Source: Thalassotalea eurytherma
GTDB lineage: Bacteria; Pseudomonadota; Gammaproteobacteria; Enterobacterales; Alteromonadaceae
Direction: 5' to 3'
Length of the DNA stretch: 64,000 bases
Assembly (NCBI RefSeq): GCF_030161415.1
Contig: NZ_BSSU01000010.1
Span: forward strand, 1 to 64,000
Shown: positions 17,468 to 28,744 of the stretch, one piece after another
How positions within the stretch are numbered: the first letter of the stretch is position 1
Layout: each line of letters begins with the position of its first letter
Program-made: the position numbers and the translations under genes
The notes under the pieces: generated by a model
Database searches by the model: none
Told to the model about the DNA's origin: nothing
What the model saw: only the letters and a program-made list of their open reading frames with translations

Positions 17468-20400
17468 TTAACAGCGTGCGTGTAACTCTTGAATAGACGT
17501 TACTTTGTCGCGGTCATCAGCAGCATGCGCTTGGCAAGAAGCAAAAGCAGCATTTAACGTAGTCGTGTACGCAATCTTATAACGAAGCGCACCACCGCGT
17601 AATACTTTAGAGTCTTCAATCGCTTTACGACCTTCTGTTGTATTAATGATGTAGTTGTACTCACCGTTCTTAATTCTATCAAGAATATGAGGACGACCTT
17701 CATGTACTTTATTTACAAGGCGAACAGGTACGTTTGCTTCACCTAAAATAACCGCTGTGCCGTGTGTCGCATCTAACGAGTAGCCAAGCTCAATCATTTG
17801 CCTTGCTAAATCAACAACACGTTCTTTATCAGAGTTACGTACTGAAATTAATGCACGACCTTCTTTTGGTACCGTAACACCAGCACCTAAGTTAGCTTTG
17901 GCATAAGCTTCTTCAAACGTATCGCCAACACCCATAACCTCACCTGTTGAGCGCATTTCTGGGCCAACTAATGGGTCTGAACCGTGGAATTTGTTGAACG
18001 GAATAACCACTTCTTTAACTGAGAAATACGGCGGAATCACCTCTTTCGTAACGCCCTGCTCTGCTAACGTTTTGCCGGCCATTACACGAGCACCAACTTT
18101 CGCAAGAGGAACACTTGTTGCTTTTGACACAAATGGTACGGTACGAGCAGCACGTGGGTTAACTTCAATTAAGTAAACCTTGCCATCTTTAACCGCCATT
18201 TGCGTGTTCATTAAGCCTTTAACGCCTAATTCAAATGCTAACTTGCTAACTTGGTCGCGCATAACATCTTGAACGTCTTGACTTAAGCTATATGCTGGTA
18301 ATGAACATGCTGAGTCACCTGAGTGAACACCTGCTTGTTCAATGTGTTGCATAATACCGCCAACAACCACTTCTTTACCGTCACAAATCACATCAATATC
18401 TACTTCAATCGCATCATCTAAGAAGTGATCAAGTAATACAGGCGAGTCGTTTGATACGCTTACCGCTTCTGTCATGTAACGACGTAAATCATCTTCGTCG
18501 TAGACAATTTCCATTGCTCGTCCACCTAATACATATGAAGGGCGAACAACTAATGGGAAGCCAATTTCTTTAGACTTAGCAACCGCTTCATCTAATGAAG
18601 TTACTGTTGCGTTTTCTGGTTGTAATAAACCTAAACGTTCAACGGCTTGTTGGAAACGCTCACGGTCTTCAGCGCGGTCAATTGCATCTGGTGAGGTACC
18701 GATAATTGGCACACCAGCAGCCTCTAAAGCACGTGCTAATTTAAGTGGTGTTTGTCCACCGTATTGCACGATAACGCCTTTAGGCTTTTCTACGCGAACA
18801 ATTTCTAATACATCTTCAAAGGTAATTGGTTCGAAGAATAAACGATCAGATGTGTCGTAGTCTGTAGAAACCGTTTCTGGGTTACAGTTAACCATAATGG
18901 TTTCGTAACCATCTTCACGTAACGCTAGTGCGGCATGTACACAACAGTAATCGAACTCAATACCTTGACCGATACGGTTTGGACCACCGCCTAAAATCAT
19001 GATTTTGTCGTTATCTGTTGGGTTTGCTTCACACTCTTCATCGTATGTAGAGTACATGTAAGCGGTGTCTGAGCTAAATTCAGCTGCACAAGTATCAACA
19101 CGTTTGTATACTGGGTGAATTTTAGCGGCGTGGCGAATACGGCGAATCTCAGATTCACTAACACCAATCACGTCAGCTAAACGTGCATCAGCAAAACCTT
19201 TACGTTTTAAACGGCTAACAACTTCTTCAGTAAGACCCGCCATGCCGCCTTCAGCAACAGACTTCTCTTCTAATACAATATCTTCAATTTGAACTAAGAA
19301 CCAACGGTCAATCTTTGTTAAACGGAATACGTCATCTACAGTTAACCCTAAACGGAAGGCATCAGCGACGTACCAAATACGGTCTGCACCGGCTTCTTGG
19401 AGCTCGTGCATGATTTTCGTTTTAGCACCAGACTTAGTCACATCAACTTGTGGATCGAAACCGTGTGCACCAACTTCTAGGCCACGTAATGCTTTTTGCA
19501 TCGATTCTTGTTGGTTACGGCCAATCGCCATTACCTCACCTACCGACTTCATTTGCGTCGTTAAGCGATCTTCAGAACCTGCGAACTTTTCAAAGTTAAA
19601 ACGTGGGATCTTTGTTACTACGTAATCAATGGTTGGTTCAAATGATGCTGGTGTTGCGCCACCCGTAATGTCATTTGATAACTCATCTAGGGTATAACCT
19701 ACTGCAAGTTTTGCGGCAATTTTAGCAATTGGGAAACCTGTTGCTTTTGAAGCAAGTGCAGATGATCGAGATACACGCGGGTTCATCTCGATAATAACCA
19801 TACGGCCAGTATCAGGACATACACCAAACTGTACGTTTGAACCACCTGTTTCCACACCGATTTCACGTAATACCGCTAACGATGCATTACGCATGATTTG
19901 GTATTCTTTATCCGTAAGTGTTTGCGCTGGTGCAACAGTAATTGAGTCACCAGTATGAATACCCATAGGGTCGAAGTTTTCAATCGAACAAACAATGATA
20001 CAGTTATCATTTTTGTCGCGAACCACTTCCATTTCATACTCTTTCCAACCGATTAATGATTCATCGATTAATAGTTCATTGGTCGGTGAAAGGTCTAAAC
20101 CACGGGTACAGATTTCAACGTACTCTTCACGGTTATATGCGATACCACCACCAGTACCACCCATCGTAAATGATGGGCGAATAATACATGGGAAACCAAT
20201 ACGTGAAGACGTATCTAAGGCTTCATCCATTGAGTGAACAATTTCAGCACGTGGTGTTTCTAAACCAATTGCTTTCATTGCTTTGTCGAAACGGTTACGG
20301 TCTTCTGCTTTATCGATAGCGTCAGCCGTTGCACCAATCATCTCAACATTAAACTCTTCTAGAACGCCTTTTGATTCTAGTTCAAGCGCACAGTTAAGTG

Positions 20401-20683
20401 CTGTTTGACCACCCATAGTAGGTAGCACAGCATCTGGACGCTCTTTTTCAATAATTTTACGAACAACTTCCCAGTGAATTGGTTCGATGTAGGTTGCATC
20501 GGCCATTTCAGGATCTGTCATGATCGTTGCAGGGTTAGAGTTAACTAAAATAACTCGGTAACCTTCTTCTCGTAACGCTTTACAGGCTTGTGCGCCTGAG
20601 TAGTCAAACTCACACGCTTGACCAATTACAATTGGACCAGCACCTAAAATTAAGATACTTTTTATGTCAGTACGTTTTGGCAT
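17468..20683 (-). CDS. carB: Carbamoyl-phosphate synthase large subunit
   Basis: The 1071-aa protein is the synthetase subunit that makes carbamoyl phosphate for arginine and pyrimidines from bicarbonate, ATP and ammonia. It has the expected internal duplication of ATP-grasp halves ([20 protein letters not shown] and [20 protein letters not shown]), the oligomerisation region between them, and the C-terminal MGS-like allosteric domain from about residue 935. It lies 22 bp behind carA on the same strand. Its 3' flank is the hairpin/repeat array. Confidence 0.98.
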   Translation of the reverse strand: MPKRTDIKSILILGAGPIVIGQACEFDYSGAQACKALREEGYRVILVNSNPATIMTDPEMADATYIEPIHWEVVRKIIEKERPDAVLPTMGGQTALNCALELESKGVLEEFNVEMIGATADAIDKAEDRNRFDKAMKAIGLETPRAEIVHSMDEALDTSSRIGFPCIIRPSFTMGGTGGGIAYNREEYVEICTRGLDLSPTNELLIDESLIGWKEYEMEVVRDKNDNCIIVCSIENFDPMGIHTGDSITVAPAQTLTDKEYQIMRNASLAVLREIGVETGGSNVQFGVCPDTGRMVIIEMNPRVSRSSALASKATGFPIAKIAAKLAVGYTLDELSNDITGGATPASFEPTIDYVVTKIPRFNFEKFAGSEDRLTTQMKSVGEVMAIGRNQQESMQKALRGLEVGAHGFDPQVDVTKSGAKTKIMHELQEAGADRIWYVADAFRLGLTVDDVFRLTKIDRWFLVQIEDIVLEEKSVAEGGMAGLTEEVVSRLKRKGFADARLADVIGVSESEIRRIRHAAKIHPVYKRVDTCAAEFSSDTAYMYSTYDEECEANPTDNDKIMILGGGPNRIGQGIEFDYCCVHAALALREDGYETIMVNCNPETVSTDYDTSDRLFFEPITFEDVLEIVRVEKPKGVIVQYGGQTPLKLARALEAAGVPIIGTSPDAIDRAEDRERFQQAVERLGLLQPENATVTSLDEAVAKSKEIGFPLVVRPSYVLGGRAMEIVYDEDDLRRYMTEAVSVSNDSPVLLDHFLDDAIEVDIDVICDGKEVVVGGIMQHIEQAGVHSGDSACSLPAYSLSQDVQDVMRDQVSKLAFELGVKGLMNTQMAVKDGKVYLIEVNPRAARTVPFVSKATSVPLAKVGARVMAGKTLAEQGVTKEVIPPYFSVKEVVIPFNKFHGSDPLVGPEMRSTGEVMGVGDTFEEAYAKANLGAGVTVPKEGRALISVRNSDKERVVDLARQMIELGYSLDATHGTAVILGEANVPVRLVNKVHEGRPHILDRIKNGEYNYIINTTEGRKAIEDSKVLRGGALRYKIAYTTTLNAAFASCQAHAADDRDKVTSIQELHARC

Positions 20684-20705
20684 AGTTTTACGTCTCTCTT
20701 TTAGC

Positions 20706-21836
20706 TTAAGCGTTACGTTGCTTGATTAAATCAATAAAGTGATCAAATAAAGGTGCTGCATCGTGCGGACCTGGGCTAGCTTCTGGGTGACCTTGGAAAC
20801 TAAATGCAGGCTTATCTGTGCGGTGAATACCTTGAATTGAACCATCAAATAACGACTTATGCGTTACTTTTAAGTTTGCTGGCATGTTATCTTCATCAAC
20901 AGCAAAACCGTGGTTTTGTGAAGTAATCATCACAACGTCACGATCAAAATCTTTTACTGGGTGGTTAGCACCATGGTGACCAAACTTCATCTTAATTGTG
21001 CCAGCACCACTTGCTAGACCTAAGAGTTGATGGCCTAAACAAATACCAAAAACAGGAATGTCTGTTTCTAAGAAGGTTTTGATTGCGGCAATTGCGTAAT
21101 CACATGGCTCAGGGTCTCCTGGACCATTGGATAGGAAAATACCGTCAGGGTTTAATGCTAAAACTTCTTCGGCTGACGTTTGAGCTGGCACAACAGTTAA
21201 CTTACAACCACGGTCTACTAACATACGTAAGATGTTACGTTTTGCACCAAAGTCATATGCTACGACGTGAAAATCAAATTTTTCAGGAGTAATAAAGCCT
21301 TTACCTAATTGCCAGCTGCCTTCTGTCCATTGGTACGTTTCTTTTGTCGAAACTACTTTAGCTAAATCCATGCCTTTTAAGCCTGGGAAGCCTTTTGCTT
21401 GTGCCAGTGCTGATTCTTCATTTAAGTCTTCGCCAGCCAAGATGCAACCATTTTGCGCACCTTTTTCACGTAAGATTCGTGTTAACTTACGCGTATCAAT
21501 ATCAGCGATACCTAAAATGTTATGTCTAACAAGGTATTCACTTAACGTTTCTTGATTACGGAAGTTACTTGCCAGTAATGGTAAGTCACGAATGATTAGG
21601 CCTTTAGCAAATACACCGGTTGATTCTTCATCTTCTGAATTGGTACCTGTGTTACCAATATGAGGATAAGTCAGTGTTACAATTTGCTCTGCGTAAGATG
21701 GATCTGTAAGAATTTCTTGGTAACCAGTCATTGAAGTATTGAATACTACTTCACCTACTGACACGCCTTGCGCACCTATTGCGGTGCCTTTAAATACAGT
21801 GCCGTCTTCAAGCACTAAAATGGCAGATTTAGTCAA
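20706..21836 (-). CDS. carA: Carbamoyl-phosphate synthase small subunit
   Basis: The 376-aa glutaminase subunit frees ammonia from glutamine and channels it to CarB. The N-terminal CPSase domain ([20 protein letters not shown]) is followed by a class I amidotransferase domain with the nucleophile elbow [10 protein letters not shown] and the His/Glu pair in [16 protein letters not shown] lies just upstream of the ATG. No clear ArgR or purine operator was found in the 258-bp upstream gap. Confidence 0.98.
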   Translation of the reverse strand: MTKSAILVLEDGTVFKGTAIGAQGVSVGEVVFNTSMTGYQEILTDPSYAEQIVTLTYPHIGNTGTNSEDEESTGVFAKGLIIRDLPLLASNFRNQETLSEYLVRHNILGIADIDTRKLTRILREKGAQNGCILAGEDLNEESALAQAKGFPGLKGMDLAKVVSTKETYQWTEGSWQLGKGFITPEKFDFHVVAYDFGAKRNILRMLVDRGCKLTVVPAQTSAEEVLALNPDGIFLSNGPGDPEPCDYAIAAIKTFLETDIPVFGICLGHQLLGLASGAGTIKMKFGHHGANHPVKDFDRDVVMITSQNHGFAVDEDNMPANLKVTHKSLFDGSIQGIHRTDKPAFSFQGHPEASPGPHDAAPLFDHFIDLIKQRNA

Positions 21837-22017
21837 TTTAACCTCCGAAAGAAGAATAGTAACTTAATAGTCGTCATCAAATGCGTACCATACTATTAAG
21901 CGCGAAAACTAGTTTGATCTAGCTCGTCTAACGCCACGAATTCGGTTAAAAATCGTGAAATTTTGACAAATTCCGCGCATTTTACGCACAAGGACTGCTG
22001 TCGTCTACAAAAAGTTT

Positions 22018-22067
22018 AAAAAAGATGATGTTTTTGTGATTTTTTGTTTTAAAACCTCAAAAGCATC
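22018..22067 (-). terminator. Possible terminator behind dapB
   Basis: On the minus strand GATGCTTTTG and CAAAAACATC pair with one mismatch around a 21-nt loop, followed by a T run. The long loop makes this a weak call. Confidence 0.4.
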
Positions 22068-22094
22068 ACTTTATTTATCCAATTAGTCTATTTT

Positions 22095-22901
22095 TTAGCT
22101 CTTTAGCCCCAAAACATCCTGCATATCGTAAAAGCCATTTTTGGCAGTACTTAACCACAATGCAGCACGCATTGCGCCATGTGCAAATGTCATTCTAGAT
22201 GTTGCTTTATGCGTTAACTCTATACGCTCACCCAAATCAGCAAATAAAGCTGTGTGTTCACCAATAATGTCGCCGGCTCTTACCGTTGCAAAACCAATGG
22301 TTTTCGGATCACGTTCTTCGGTGATCCCCTCTCGACCGTATACCGCACAATCGTTAAGATCGCGGTCAAGTGTGTTAGCTATTACCTGTCCAATCTTGAC
22401 AGCTGTGCCTGAAGGCGCATCTTTTTTAAAGCGATGATGCGCTTCCATAATTTCAATATCTGTATCATCACCAATGGCTTTTGCTGCCATTTCTACTAAC
22501 TTAAACAACAAGTTGACGCCGACACTCGTATTAGGCGCTAAAACAACAGGTATAGATTGTGCTATTTCTGCAATTTCAGCCACTTCATCATCATTAAAGC
22601 CTGTAGTACCAATAACTATCGCTTTATTATGTTCTTTACACCATTTTAAATGCTCAAACGTTGAAGAAATTGACGTAAAATCAATCAAAACATCTGCACC
22701 AACTAAAGAATTTAGGTCAGAACTCGCATTTTTTCCAATAGAACCTATTCCTGCTAATTCACCTAAATCAATACCATCGAAGCTCGAACCTTTGCGCACA
22801 CTGCCTGCCGCGAGTGAAATGCTTTTATGCTGATTAGCAGCATCAATTAGGTTGCGCCCCATTCGGCCACTACAGCCTAAGATTGCTACATTAATTGTCA
22901 T
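22095..22901 (-). CDS. dapB: 4-hydroxy-tetrahydrodipicolinate reductase
   Basis: The 268-aa NAD(P)H-dependent enzyme acts in lysine and diaminopimelate synthesis. It has the Rossmann start [16 protein letters not shown], the catalytic segment [15 protein letters not shown] with the His and Lys, and [20 protein letters not shown] near the end. It follows a small NTF2-like gene by 5 bp and precedes carA, the conserved dapB-carA-carB order. Confidence 0.97.
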   Translation of the reverse strand: MTINVAILGCSGRMGRNLIDAANQHKSISLAAGSVRKGSSFDGIDLGELAGIGSIGKNASSDLNSLVGADVLIDFTSISSTFEHLKWCKEHNKAIVIGTTGFNDDEVAEIAEIAQSIPVVLAPNTSVGVNLLFKLVEMAAKAIGDDTDIEIMEAHHRFKKDAPSGTAVKIGQVIANTLDRDLNDCAVYGREGITEERDPKTIGFATVRAGDIIGEHTALFADLGERIELTHKATSRMTFAHGAMRAALWLSTAKNGFYDMQDVLGLKS

Positions 22902-22906
22902 TCTTA

Positions 22907-23341
22907 TTATTCTCTATGGATAGTTAAATCTTCTATAAGTGGAACATAGTGTGAAGCTTCATGTGATATCACATTCGTAATCTTCAATTCATCTTCACAA
23001 GTTAATACATGATATAGCGCTGTAAAATCGGTAAACATCGTTTGGTTTTGGTCGAAAAATTGCCAATGCACTGCGACCATAGCTAAATTTGAGTCAACAA
23101 TTTGATAACTTGCTTTACTTGCAGCGACGTTTGCAAAGCCAAATCCTTTAAGCTGTGAAAAAATTGCCGAAAACTCATCAGTTAATGCCGCTGTTGACGA
23201 AAGAACCTTTAAGTCATCGGGTGTAGATAGACTGCAAGGCACCTTATAACAAGATAATGCTAATGATGCATCAAACCCTTCAAAGGCTTCAATGTATCGT
23301 TTAAATAAGACAACTAAAGACTGGCTAATATTATTGGTCAC
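22907..23341 (-). CDS. SnoaL/NTF2-like protein of unknown function
   Basis: The 144-aa protein looks like a single NTF2-like (SnoaL-type) cone fold: an N-terminal helix ([18 protein letters not shown]), [20 protein letters not shown], and a C-terminal sheet ([25 protein letters not shown]). No catalytic motif is diagnostic. It lies 5 bp upstream of dapB, so it is probably the first gene of a dapB message. The function is unknown. Confidence 0.7.
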   Translation of the reverse strand: MTNNISQSLVVLFKRYIEAFEGFDASLALSCYKVPCSLSTPDDLKVLSSTAALTDEFSAIFSQLKGFGFANVAASKASYQIVDSNLAMVAVHWQFFDQNQTMFTDFTALYHVLTCEDELKITNVISHEASHYVPLIEDLTIHRE

Positions 23342-23376
23342 TTGTTCCGATCATCACACACTTTTATTAAACACAT

Positions 23377-23399
23377 AAAAAAGCCGGGAAACCCGGCTT
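23377..23399 (-). terminator. Terminator behind the FKBP gene
   Basis: AAGCCGGG and CCCGGCTT pair around a TT(T) loop, followed on the minus strand by a run of T. It ends the fklB message just after its stop. Confidence 0.85.
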
Positions 23400-23404
23400 A
23401 ATCA

Positions 23405-24025
23405 TTATAAAATATCTAGTAACTCAACATCGAATACCAATGCAGAGTATGGAGGGATAGCTCCTTGTGAGCCTCTCTCGCCGTAAGCTAAGTTATAAGG
23501 AATGTATAAACGGTACTTAGCGCCTACAGGCATTAGCTGTAATGCTTCAGTCCAACCGGCGATTACACCACCTACTGGGAACTCAGCTGGCTGACCACGG
23601 TCGTATGAGCTATCAAAAACGTCACCGTTGATGAATGTGCCGTGGTAATGCGTACGAACAGTGCTAGCAGCAGTAGGCTTTTCACCTTCACCTGCAGCAA
23701 GTACTTCATACTGTAGACCAGACTCAGTGACAGTAACTTCATCACGCTTTGCATTTTCAGCTAAGAACGCTTCGCCTTCAGCAGCTTTTTCTTTAGCTAC
23801 TTCTTGCTCTTGCTCTTGTAGTTTTTTAGAAACGATTGAGAAAGCTTCATTTAATGCTTCATCGTCTACTTGGCTTGCTGCGCCAGCAATAGCATCTGCT
23901 AAACCAGCTTGTACAGCAGTTACATCAAAATCTTTGAAAGGGTTGTTTCGTAATTGGTCACCTAATTGACGACCTACACCGTAACTTACACGTTGTTCGA
24001 TTGATTCAAATTTAGTATCAGACAT
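23405..24025 (-). CDS. fklB: FKBP-type peptidyl-prolyl isomerase (FklB-like)
   Basis: The protein of 206 aa has the dimerising N-terminal domain of the FkpA/FklB/Mip group (SIEQRVSYGVGRQLGDQL, coiled helix QEQEQEVAKEKAAEGEAFL) and the FKBP domain (VRTHYHGTFINGDVFDSSY, PVGGVIAGWTEALQLMPVG, YGERGSQGAIPPYSALVFDV). No signal peptide is seen, so it is likely cytoplasmic like FklB. The ATG at 24025 gives a length close to E. coli FklB (206 aa); an upstream in-frame start at 24061 would add an unlikely leader. Confidence 0.88.
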   Translation of the reverse strand: MSDTKFESIEQRVSYGVGRQLGDQLRNNPFKDFDVTAVQAGLADAIAGAASQVDDEALNEAFSIVSKKLQEQEQEVAKEKAAEGEAFLAENAKRDEVTVTESGLQYEVLAAGEGEKPTAASTVRTHYHGTFINGDVFDSSYDRGQPAEFPVGGVIAGWTEALQLMPVGAKYRLYIPYNLAYGERGSQGAIPPYSALVFDVELLDIL

Positions 24026-24178
24026 TATTTTTCTTCGCTTAAAAATTTCGGCGCAAATCATAGCATAATCCTTAGTATGAAAGTAGTGATTTACCGAGAA
24101 ATATCCTACGCGTTTTTATACCAAGACATTATAAGATGTGTTCGATTAAAAACTACTTTAGCCATCTAAACATCTAGA

Positions 24179-24206
24179 TTGACATATTCGTTGACCACTT
24201 TATAAT
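24179..24206 (+). promoter_or_regulatory. Consensus sigma-70 promoter of the nhaC-type gene
   Basis: TTGACA (24179-24184) and TATAAT (24201-24206) are both perfect hexamers with a 16-bp spacer, about 74 bp before the start codon. A second TTGACC lies inside the spacer. Confidence 0.75.
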
Positions 24207-24279
24207 ATTGAACTTTTGTCAAAATCAGGCCAAAGTAAGGTCTTGTTTTTAAAAAGCTTACAATCTTATCGAGGTATTA

Positions 24280-25590
24280 ATGCAATCAGCACCTACAGCC
24301 AATACAAGCTTGAAAAGCCTATTTCCATTCGTTGTTTTTCTTGTTTTGTTTTTAGGTACCGGCATCGCACTGACCCTTCAAGGTGTTGAATTCGCCTTTT
24401 ATCAGCTGCCGGCAAGTATAGCGATTATTCCTGCTATATTCGTCGCGCTATATATCGGCAAAGAACCTCTTGAAGAGAAGATAGGTCAGTTTATTAGAGG
24501 TGCTGGCCATGAAAACATCGTCACTATGTGTATCATCTATTTGCTTGCTGGCGCCTTTGCCAGTGTTGCTAAAGCAACAGGCAGTGTCGACGCAAGTGTC
24601 CAGTTAGGGTTAGCACTCTTCCCTGATTTCCTTTTACTGCCAGGCTTATTCATTGTAGCCGCCTTTATTGCTACGGCAATGGGGACATCTATGGGGACAA
24701 TAGCAGCTATTGCGCCGATTGCCTTAGGCTTTGTTGAAAGTGCAGACGTTAGTCCCGCACTGATAGCAGGTGTCATAATTTCAGGCGCTATTTTTGGTGA
24801 TAACCTATCTATTATTTCTGACACCACCATTGCTGCAACTAGAAGCCAAGGTGCGCAAATGAAAGATAAGTTTAAAACAAACTTTAAATTTGCCGTCCCA
24901 GCAGCAATTATATGCTTGGTAATGTTTACGGTACTTGGCGACAGTATTACTTATCAATCAACAACAGATATCCAATTTGTTGGTTTGATCCCTTACCTAC
25001 TTATTTTGGCATTGGCTCTAATGGGCGTTAACGTTTTTGTTGTACTTACCGTTGGTATTATTTCTGCGGCGATTATTGGTGCAATAACACAAAGCTATGG
25101 GCTTTTTACGTGGATAAGTGACATCAATAAAGGCTTTGCGAATATGCAAGATATCTTTATTTTGTCGTTATTTATTGGTGGATTAAGTGCTTTAGTAAAA
25201 CATCAAGGTGGCTTAAGTGCTCTTACACATAAAATTGAGAACATTACCAGAAGAGTGAGTAAAGGAAATGATAAGAAGGCCGCGGGCATCGGCATTGGTA
25301 TGCTTGCCTTTTTCACGAATTTTTTCACTGCCAACAACACAGTTTCAATTATCGTAACTGGCGATACAGCTAAAGAATTAGCAACGGATGCGCAATTATC
25401 ACCGGCGCAATCTGCGAGCTTATTAGATATTTATGCGTGTATTAGCCAAGGACTTATCCCTTACGGTGCTCAAGCATTATTACTTGGCACAACAATGGGT
25501 ATCTCACCTGTAGATGTTGTCATGTACTCTTTCTACCCAATGGTGTTATTTGTTGTTGTGTTATTGATGTTTAAGCGTGCGACAAAATAG
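24280..25590 (+). CDS. NhaC-family Na+/H+ antiporter
   Basis: The 436-aa membrane protein has about eleven to twelve hydrophobic segments. Family-like features are TAMGTSMGTIAAIAPIALGF, GAIFGDNLSIISDTTIAATR and FFTNFFTANNTVSIIVTGD, where the acidic and polar residues inside helices (GDNLSxISDT) fit cation binding. It should exchange sodium for protons across the inner membrane. It has its own strong promoter and a bidirectional terminator, so it is monocistronic. The exact substrate is inferred; related carriers move organic acids. Confidence 0.85.
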   Translation: MQSAPTANTSLKSLFPFVVFLVLFLGTGIALTLQGVEFAFYQLPASIAIIPAIFVALYIGKEPLEEKIGQFIRGAGHENIVTMCIIYLLAGAFASVAKATGSVDASVQLGLALFPDFLLLPGLFIVAAFIATAMGTSMGTIAAIAPIALGFVESADVSPALIAGVIISGAIFGDNLSIISDTTIAATRSQGAQMKDKFKTNFKFAVPAAIICLVMFTVLGDSITYQSTTDIQFVGLIPYLLILALALMGVNVFVVLTVGIISAAIIGAITQSYGLFTWISDINKGFANMQDIFILSLFIGGLSALVKHQGGLSALTHKIENITRRVSKGNDKKAAGIGIGMLAFFTNFFTANNTVSIIVTGDTAKELATDAQLSPAQSASLLDIYACISQGLIPYGAQALLLGTTMGISPVDVVMYSFYPMVLFVVVLLMFKRATK

Positions 25591-25603
25591 CACGGCTAAA
25601 TAT

Positions 25604-25642
25604 AAAAAGGGGCAACATAATCAGATTATGTTGCCCCTTTTT
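25604..25642. terminator. Bidirectional terminator
   Basis: AAAAAGGGGCAACATAATC and its complement arm GATTATGTTGCCCCTTTTT form a near-perfect stem of about 18 bp. It serves the antiporter gene and the convergent M48 gene. Confidence 0.92.
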
Positions 25643-25672
25643 CGTCTGTGATAAACGCGCTGTCAGATAGTG

Positions 25673-26479
25673 TTATTTAATTGGGTTCACACAATCTGGT
25701 GTCGTTTTCGCTTTGTTAAATATCGGTTCTGATTTGTCTAAATTTTCTCTTAACTGATTGATACGGCTTTCATTTGACGGGTGAGTCGACATGAACTCAG
25801 GTGGTTGGTTACCACCACTCGCTTTTGCCATATTTTGCCATAACTTGACTGATGCTTCGGGTTTAAAACCTGCTTTAGCCATCAACTCTTGACCAACAAT
25901 GTCAGCTTCAGTCTCATGAGAACGCCCGTAAGGCATCAACGCTAAATATTGAGCACCGATACCCAGCGCGCCCATCGTCATCGCTTTAGTATCATTGTCC
26001 ATATCGCCTAATAGTACACCGGTTGCCATTAAACCAATGCCTGCAACTTGTTCTGCAGAAATACGTTCATTCGCATGCTCTTCTATTACGTGAGCAACTT
26101 CATGTCCCATAATGGCAGCAAGTTGATCTTGCCCTTCCGCGACTTTTAAGATACCGGTATAAACACCAATTTTGCCGCCTGGTAGGGCAAAGGCGTTAAT
26201 TTGCTCAGAATCAAAAACGACAACTTCCCATTCGCCATCGTGGGCACTTTTCGGGACATGGACAGTAATATAATTGGCTACACACTGCACATAAGCATTC
26301 GTTTTTTCGTCTTTGCTTATTTTTTCTTTTTTCTTCATTTCTTCAAAAGACTGTGCGCCCATCGCGTTAAGTTTATTTGAGTCCATAAAAGCGATTTTCG
26401 CTCGACCTGTTGAAGACGTGCTACAACCAGCTATTGTCATCGCCATGACAAGTGTAGAGGCAATAAGTTTGCTTTTCAT
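25673..26479 (-). CDS. M48-family metalloprotease lipoprotein (LoiP-like)
   Basis: The 268-aa protein starts with a lipoprotein signal ending in IAGC (Cys19). The zinc site is HEVAH at 126-130 inside AAIMGHEVAHVIEEHANER, and the third ligand region is HETEAD near 188-193. This matches periplasmic, outer-membrane-anchored M48 proteases such as LoiP/YggG, which act in envelope quality control. It follows the histidine kinase gene by 73 bp on the same strand and may belong to that regulon. Confidence 0.88.
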   Translation of the reverse strand: MKSKLIASTLVMAMTIAGCSTSSTGRAKIAFMDSNKLNAMGAQSFEEMKKKEKISKDEKTNAYVQCVANYITVHVPKSAHDGEWEVVVFDSEQINAFALPGGKIGVYTGILKVAEGQDQLAAIMGHEVAHVIEEHANERISAEQVAGIGLMATGVLLGDMDNDTKAMTMGALGIGAQYLALMPYGRSHETEADIVGQELMAKAGFKPEASVKLWQNMAKASGGNQPPEFMSTHPSNESRINQLRENLDKSEPIFNKAKTTPDCVNPIK

Positions 26480-26552
26480 TACAATCCCTTAAATATGATG
26501 GTTAGCTATATTCTATGAGATTACTTGGCGATTTAACAAGTGATTTACACCG

Positions 26553-28037
26553 TTAAGCAACGACTAATTCAAAACTAAAGTTACTGCCAACGCCTAATTC
26601 ACTTTCTACTGCTATTTGGCTACCCATTAAGTTCAGAAGCTTTTGACTGATAGACAAGCCTAAACCAATATTTTTTTGGTGGCTCACCTTCATAGTATTG
26701 GTCGCTTGATAACGTGGGGTAAAGATTTGAGATAATTCTTGAGGGTTGATGCCAACACCACTATCTTTGATAGAAATTTGGCATCGACGCTCTGATGTTA
26801 ACAATAATTCGAGTGCTATTTGCCCACCTGCTGGTGTATGTCTTAGCGCATTCTCAATGAGGTTTGTAATAACCCTTTCAAGTTTATTGATATCACTAAC
26901 CACAATGATATCGTGACGTGTCGGGTCAAATATCAGTTTAATATCTTTTGCTTTAGTCGAAAGGTTAAACTTATCAACAATATCATAAAGTACCTCGACA
27001 ACATTGAACTGCTCATTTTGGATGCTTACATGACCGCTTTCAATATGAGCCAACTCAAAAATCTGATCAATCAACAACTTAAGTTGACTCGCATTTTTTA
27101 ATGACGTAGCCAGAAAAGCTTGTTTTTGCTTATCACTTAAATCATTTTGTTTAAGGCTCAATGTTTCTAAATAACCATGCAAAGAAGCAAGCGGTGTTCT
27201 CAAGTCATGAGATATTTCGGCTAATAACGTTTTACGTTGTAGATCAACGCGTTTTAGCTTTTCAAATTGACAATCGATGTGGCCCATCATTTCATGAAAC
27301 ATTACGCCCAATTGATGTACTTCATTTTTGCTGTGTTCATTCCATTGGTTAAGAGAAACGTCTTTTTGACTAAAACCTTGTTTCGTCACTAACGTCATCT
27401 CAATATTTAACAAACGAATTGGTGAGGTAATATTTCTAAATAGCCAAAGCATCAATATAAACAATGCAAGCAAACCAATCGCTAACATAACTAAAGATAC
27501 TTCGACTTTGCTCTCTTTTTGTACTTGTGCATACGTATCAACATAACGTTCACCAGCAACAATGACATACAAGTAACCCATTAACGTTGAGCCATTAAAA
27601 ATCGGTGTTGCTGAAAAAATTTTTTGTCTCGTTTGGTGTTTAGGATCGTCACCGTAGACGGGTAGAGGATGGCGGTACTGAATTAAGTTCTCGATAGGCT
27701 TTAAACTAATGTGATCTCGTTTCACTAAAGACCTGTCTGCCGAATAGGTGAGTATTTTGCCGCTCTGGTCAAGCAGATAAAATTCAAAAGCTGGGCCTAA
27801 AACCATCAAGGTATGAAAAAGGTTTTTTAATGCTTTATAGTCGTAAACGCCTTGTTGCAAAAGTGGATTATCACGAACAAGGCTAGGTGCTAACGACAGA
27901 TGAAGCCGTTGTTGCGACTCAAACCGAGTTTGTTCTTCTAAGTGTTTTCCCCAATAAAAAAATACGCCAGCAATAAAGATAAAGAGCGCAGTTAGCGTAA
28001 TGGCAAGCTTTTGATAAAGAGAAACATTCACGCACAT
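26553..28037 (-). CDS. Sensor histidine kinase of the OmpR-type system
   Basis: The 494-aa kinase has a membrane segment at about 8-29, a periplasmic sensor region of about 150 residues, a second membrane segment at 179-200, a HAMP region, a HisKA helix with EISHDLRTPL (His277), and an ATPase domain with ENALRHTPAGG (N box) and KDSGVGINPQE (G1). The start (ATGTGCGTG) overlaps the end of the response regulator gene by 10 bp, which shows translational coupling. The sensor region has no motif I can assign. Confidence 0.92.
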   Translation of the reverse strand: MCVNVSLYQKLAITLTALFIFIAGVFFYWGKHLEEQTRFESQQRLHLSLAPSLVRDNPLLQQGVYDYKALKNLFHTLMVLGPAFEFYLLDQSGKILTYSADRSLVKRDHISLKPIENLIQYRHPLPVYGDDPKHQTRQKIFSATPIFNGSTLMGYLYVIVAGERYVDTYAQVQKESKVEVSLVMLAIGLLALFILMLWLFRNITSPIRLLNIEMTLVTKQGFSQKDVSLNQWNEHSKNEVHQLGVMFHEMMGHIDCQFEKLKRVDLQRKTLLAEISHDLRTPLASLHGYLETLSLKQNDLSDKQKQAFLATSLKNASQLKLLIDQIFELAHIESGHVSIQNEQFNVVEVLYDIVDKFNLSTKAKDIKLIFDPTRHDIIVVSDINKLERVITNLIENALRHTPAGGQIALELLLTSERRCQISIKDSGVGINPQELSQIFTPRYQATNTMKVSHQKNIGLGLSISQKLLNLMGSQIAVESELGVGSNFSFELVVA

Positions 28038-28744
28038 ACGCCTCTGCGATTAAACTTGTAACCTACTCCCCAAACGGTCTGCACGATCTCAGGCTTGGTA
28101 GCATTGCGCTCAAGCTTCGCTCTTAATCGATTAATATGTGAATTAACCGTATGTTCATAGCCACTATGATGGTATCCCCATACAGAGGAAAGTAGTTGTG
28201 AACGAGAAAATACTTGGTCGGGATGTTTTGCTAAGTGATGGAGTAACTCATATTCTGTTGCGGTTAATTCAATCACTTCACTCTTGTAAATCACTTGATG
28301 AGTTAAATGGTTTATTTGCAAATCGCCAAGTGAAATCGTTTGCTGCTCAGGATCTTGGTTTTTAAGTGCATCAAATAATGCAACCTTTCGCAGCTGAGCT
28401 CGGACACGCGCTTGTAACTCCCGAACACTATAGGGTTTAGCCATATAATCATCGGCGCCTAACTCTAGACCTAGCACCCTATCAGTTTCTGAATCTCGAG
28501 AGGTTAACATGATAACAGATAGCTCCGGTTGACTTGCTTTTAACTCTCTACAGACATCTAGGCCCGACATTCCTGGCAACATAATGTCTAACATGACTAG
28601 AGATAGTTCAGCTCCCCTTGCTAAAGCGATGGCCTGCTCACCCGAAGATGCATGAATGACATTAAGTTTTAATTCGCTCAAGTGCAGCGATATCAGTTTT
28701 GCTAAATCAGGATCGTCTTCTACAAGTAATACGTTTTGATTCAT
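28028..28744 (-). CDS. OmpR/PhoB-family response regulator
   Basis: The 238-aa regulator has a receiver domain (LLVEDDPDLAK, phospho-acceptor Asp53 in LVMLDIMLPG, Lys in DDYMAKPYS) and a winged-helix DNA-binding domain (RSQLLSSVWGYHHSGYEHTV, HINRLRAKLE, VQTVWGVGYKF). The ATG at 28744 is preferred to a GTG two codons earlier. A strong hairpin ends directly at this ATG. It is encoded behind the two spondin-domain genes and in front of its kinase. The direct repeats at 30280-30318 have the spacing expected for its family. Confidence 0.93.
   Translation of the reverse strand: MNQNVLLVEDDPDLAKLISLHLSELKLNVIHASSGEQAIALARGAELSLVMLDIMLPGMSGLDVCRELKASQPELSVIMLTSRDSETDRVLGLELGADDYMAKPYSVRELQARVRAQLRKVALFDALKNQDPEQQTISLGDLQINHLTHQVIYKSEVIELTATEYELLHHLAKHPDQVFSRSQLLSSVWGYHHSGYEHTVNSHINRLRAKLERNATKPEIVQTVWGVGYKFNRRGVCA

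Noticed and set aside
21837-22094. Search for ArgR boxes or a pyrimidine leader before carA
   Set aside because: No convincing paired ArgR boxes or attenuator was found by eye in this gap.
22141-22833. Two plus-strand frames over dapB
   Set aside because: They are shadows of dapB; no ribosome site or recognisable motif.
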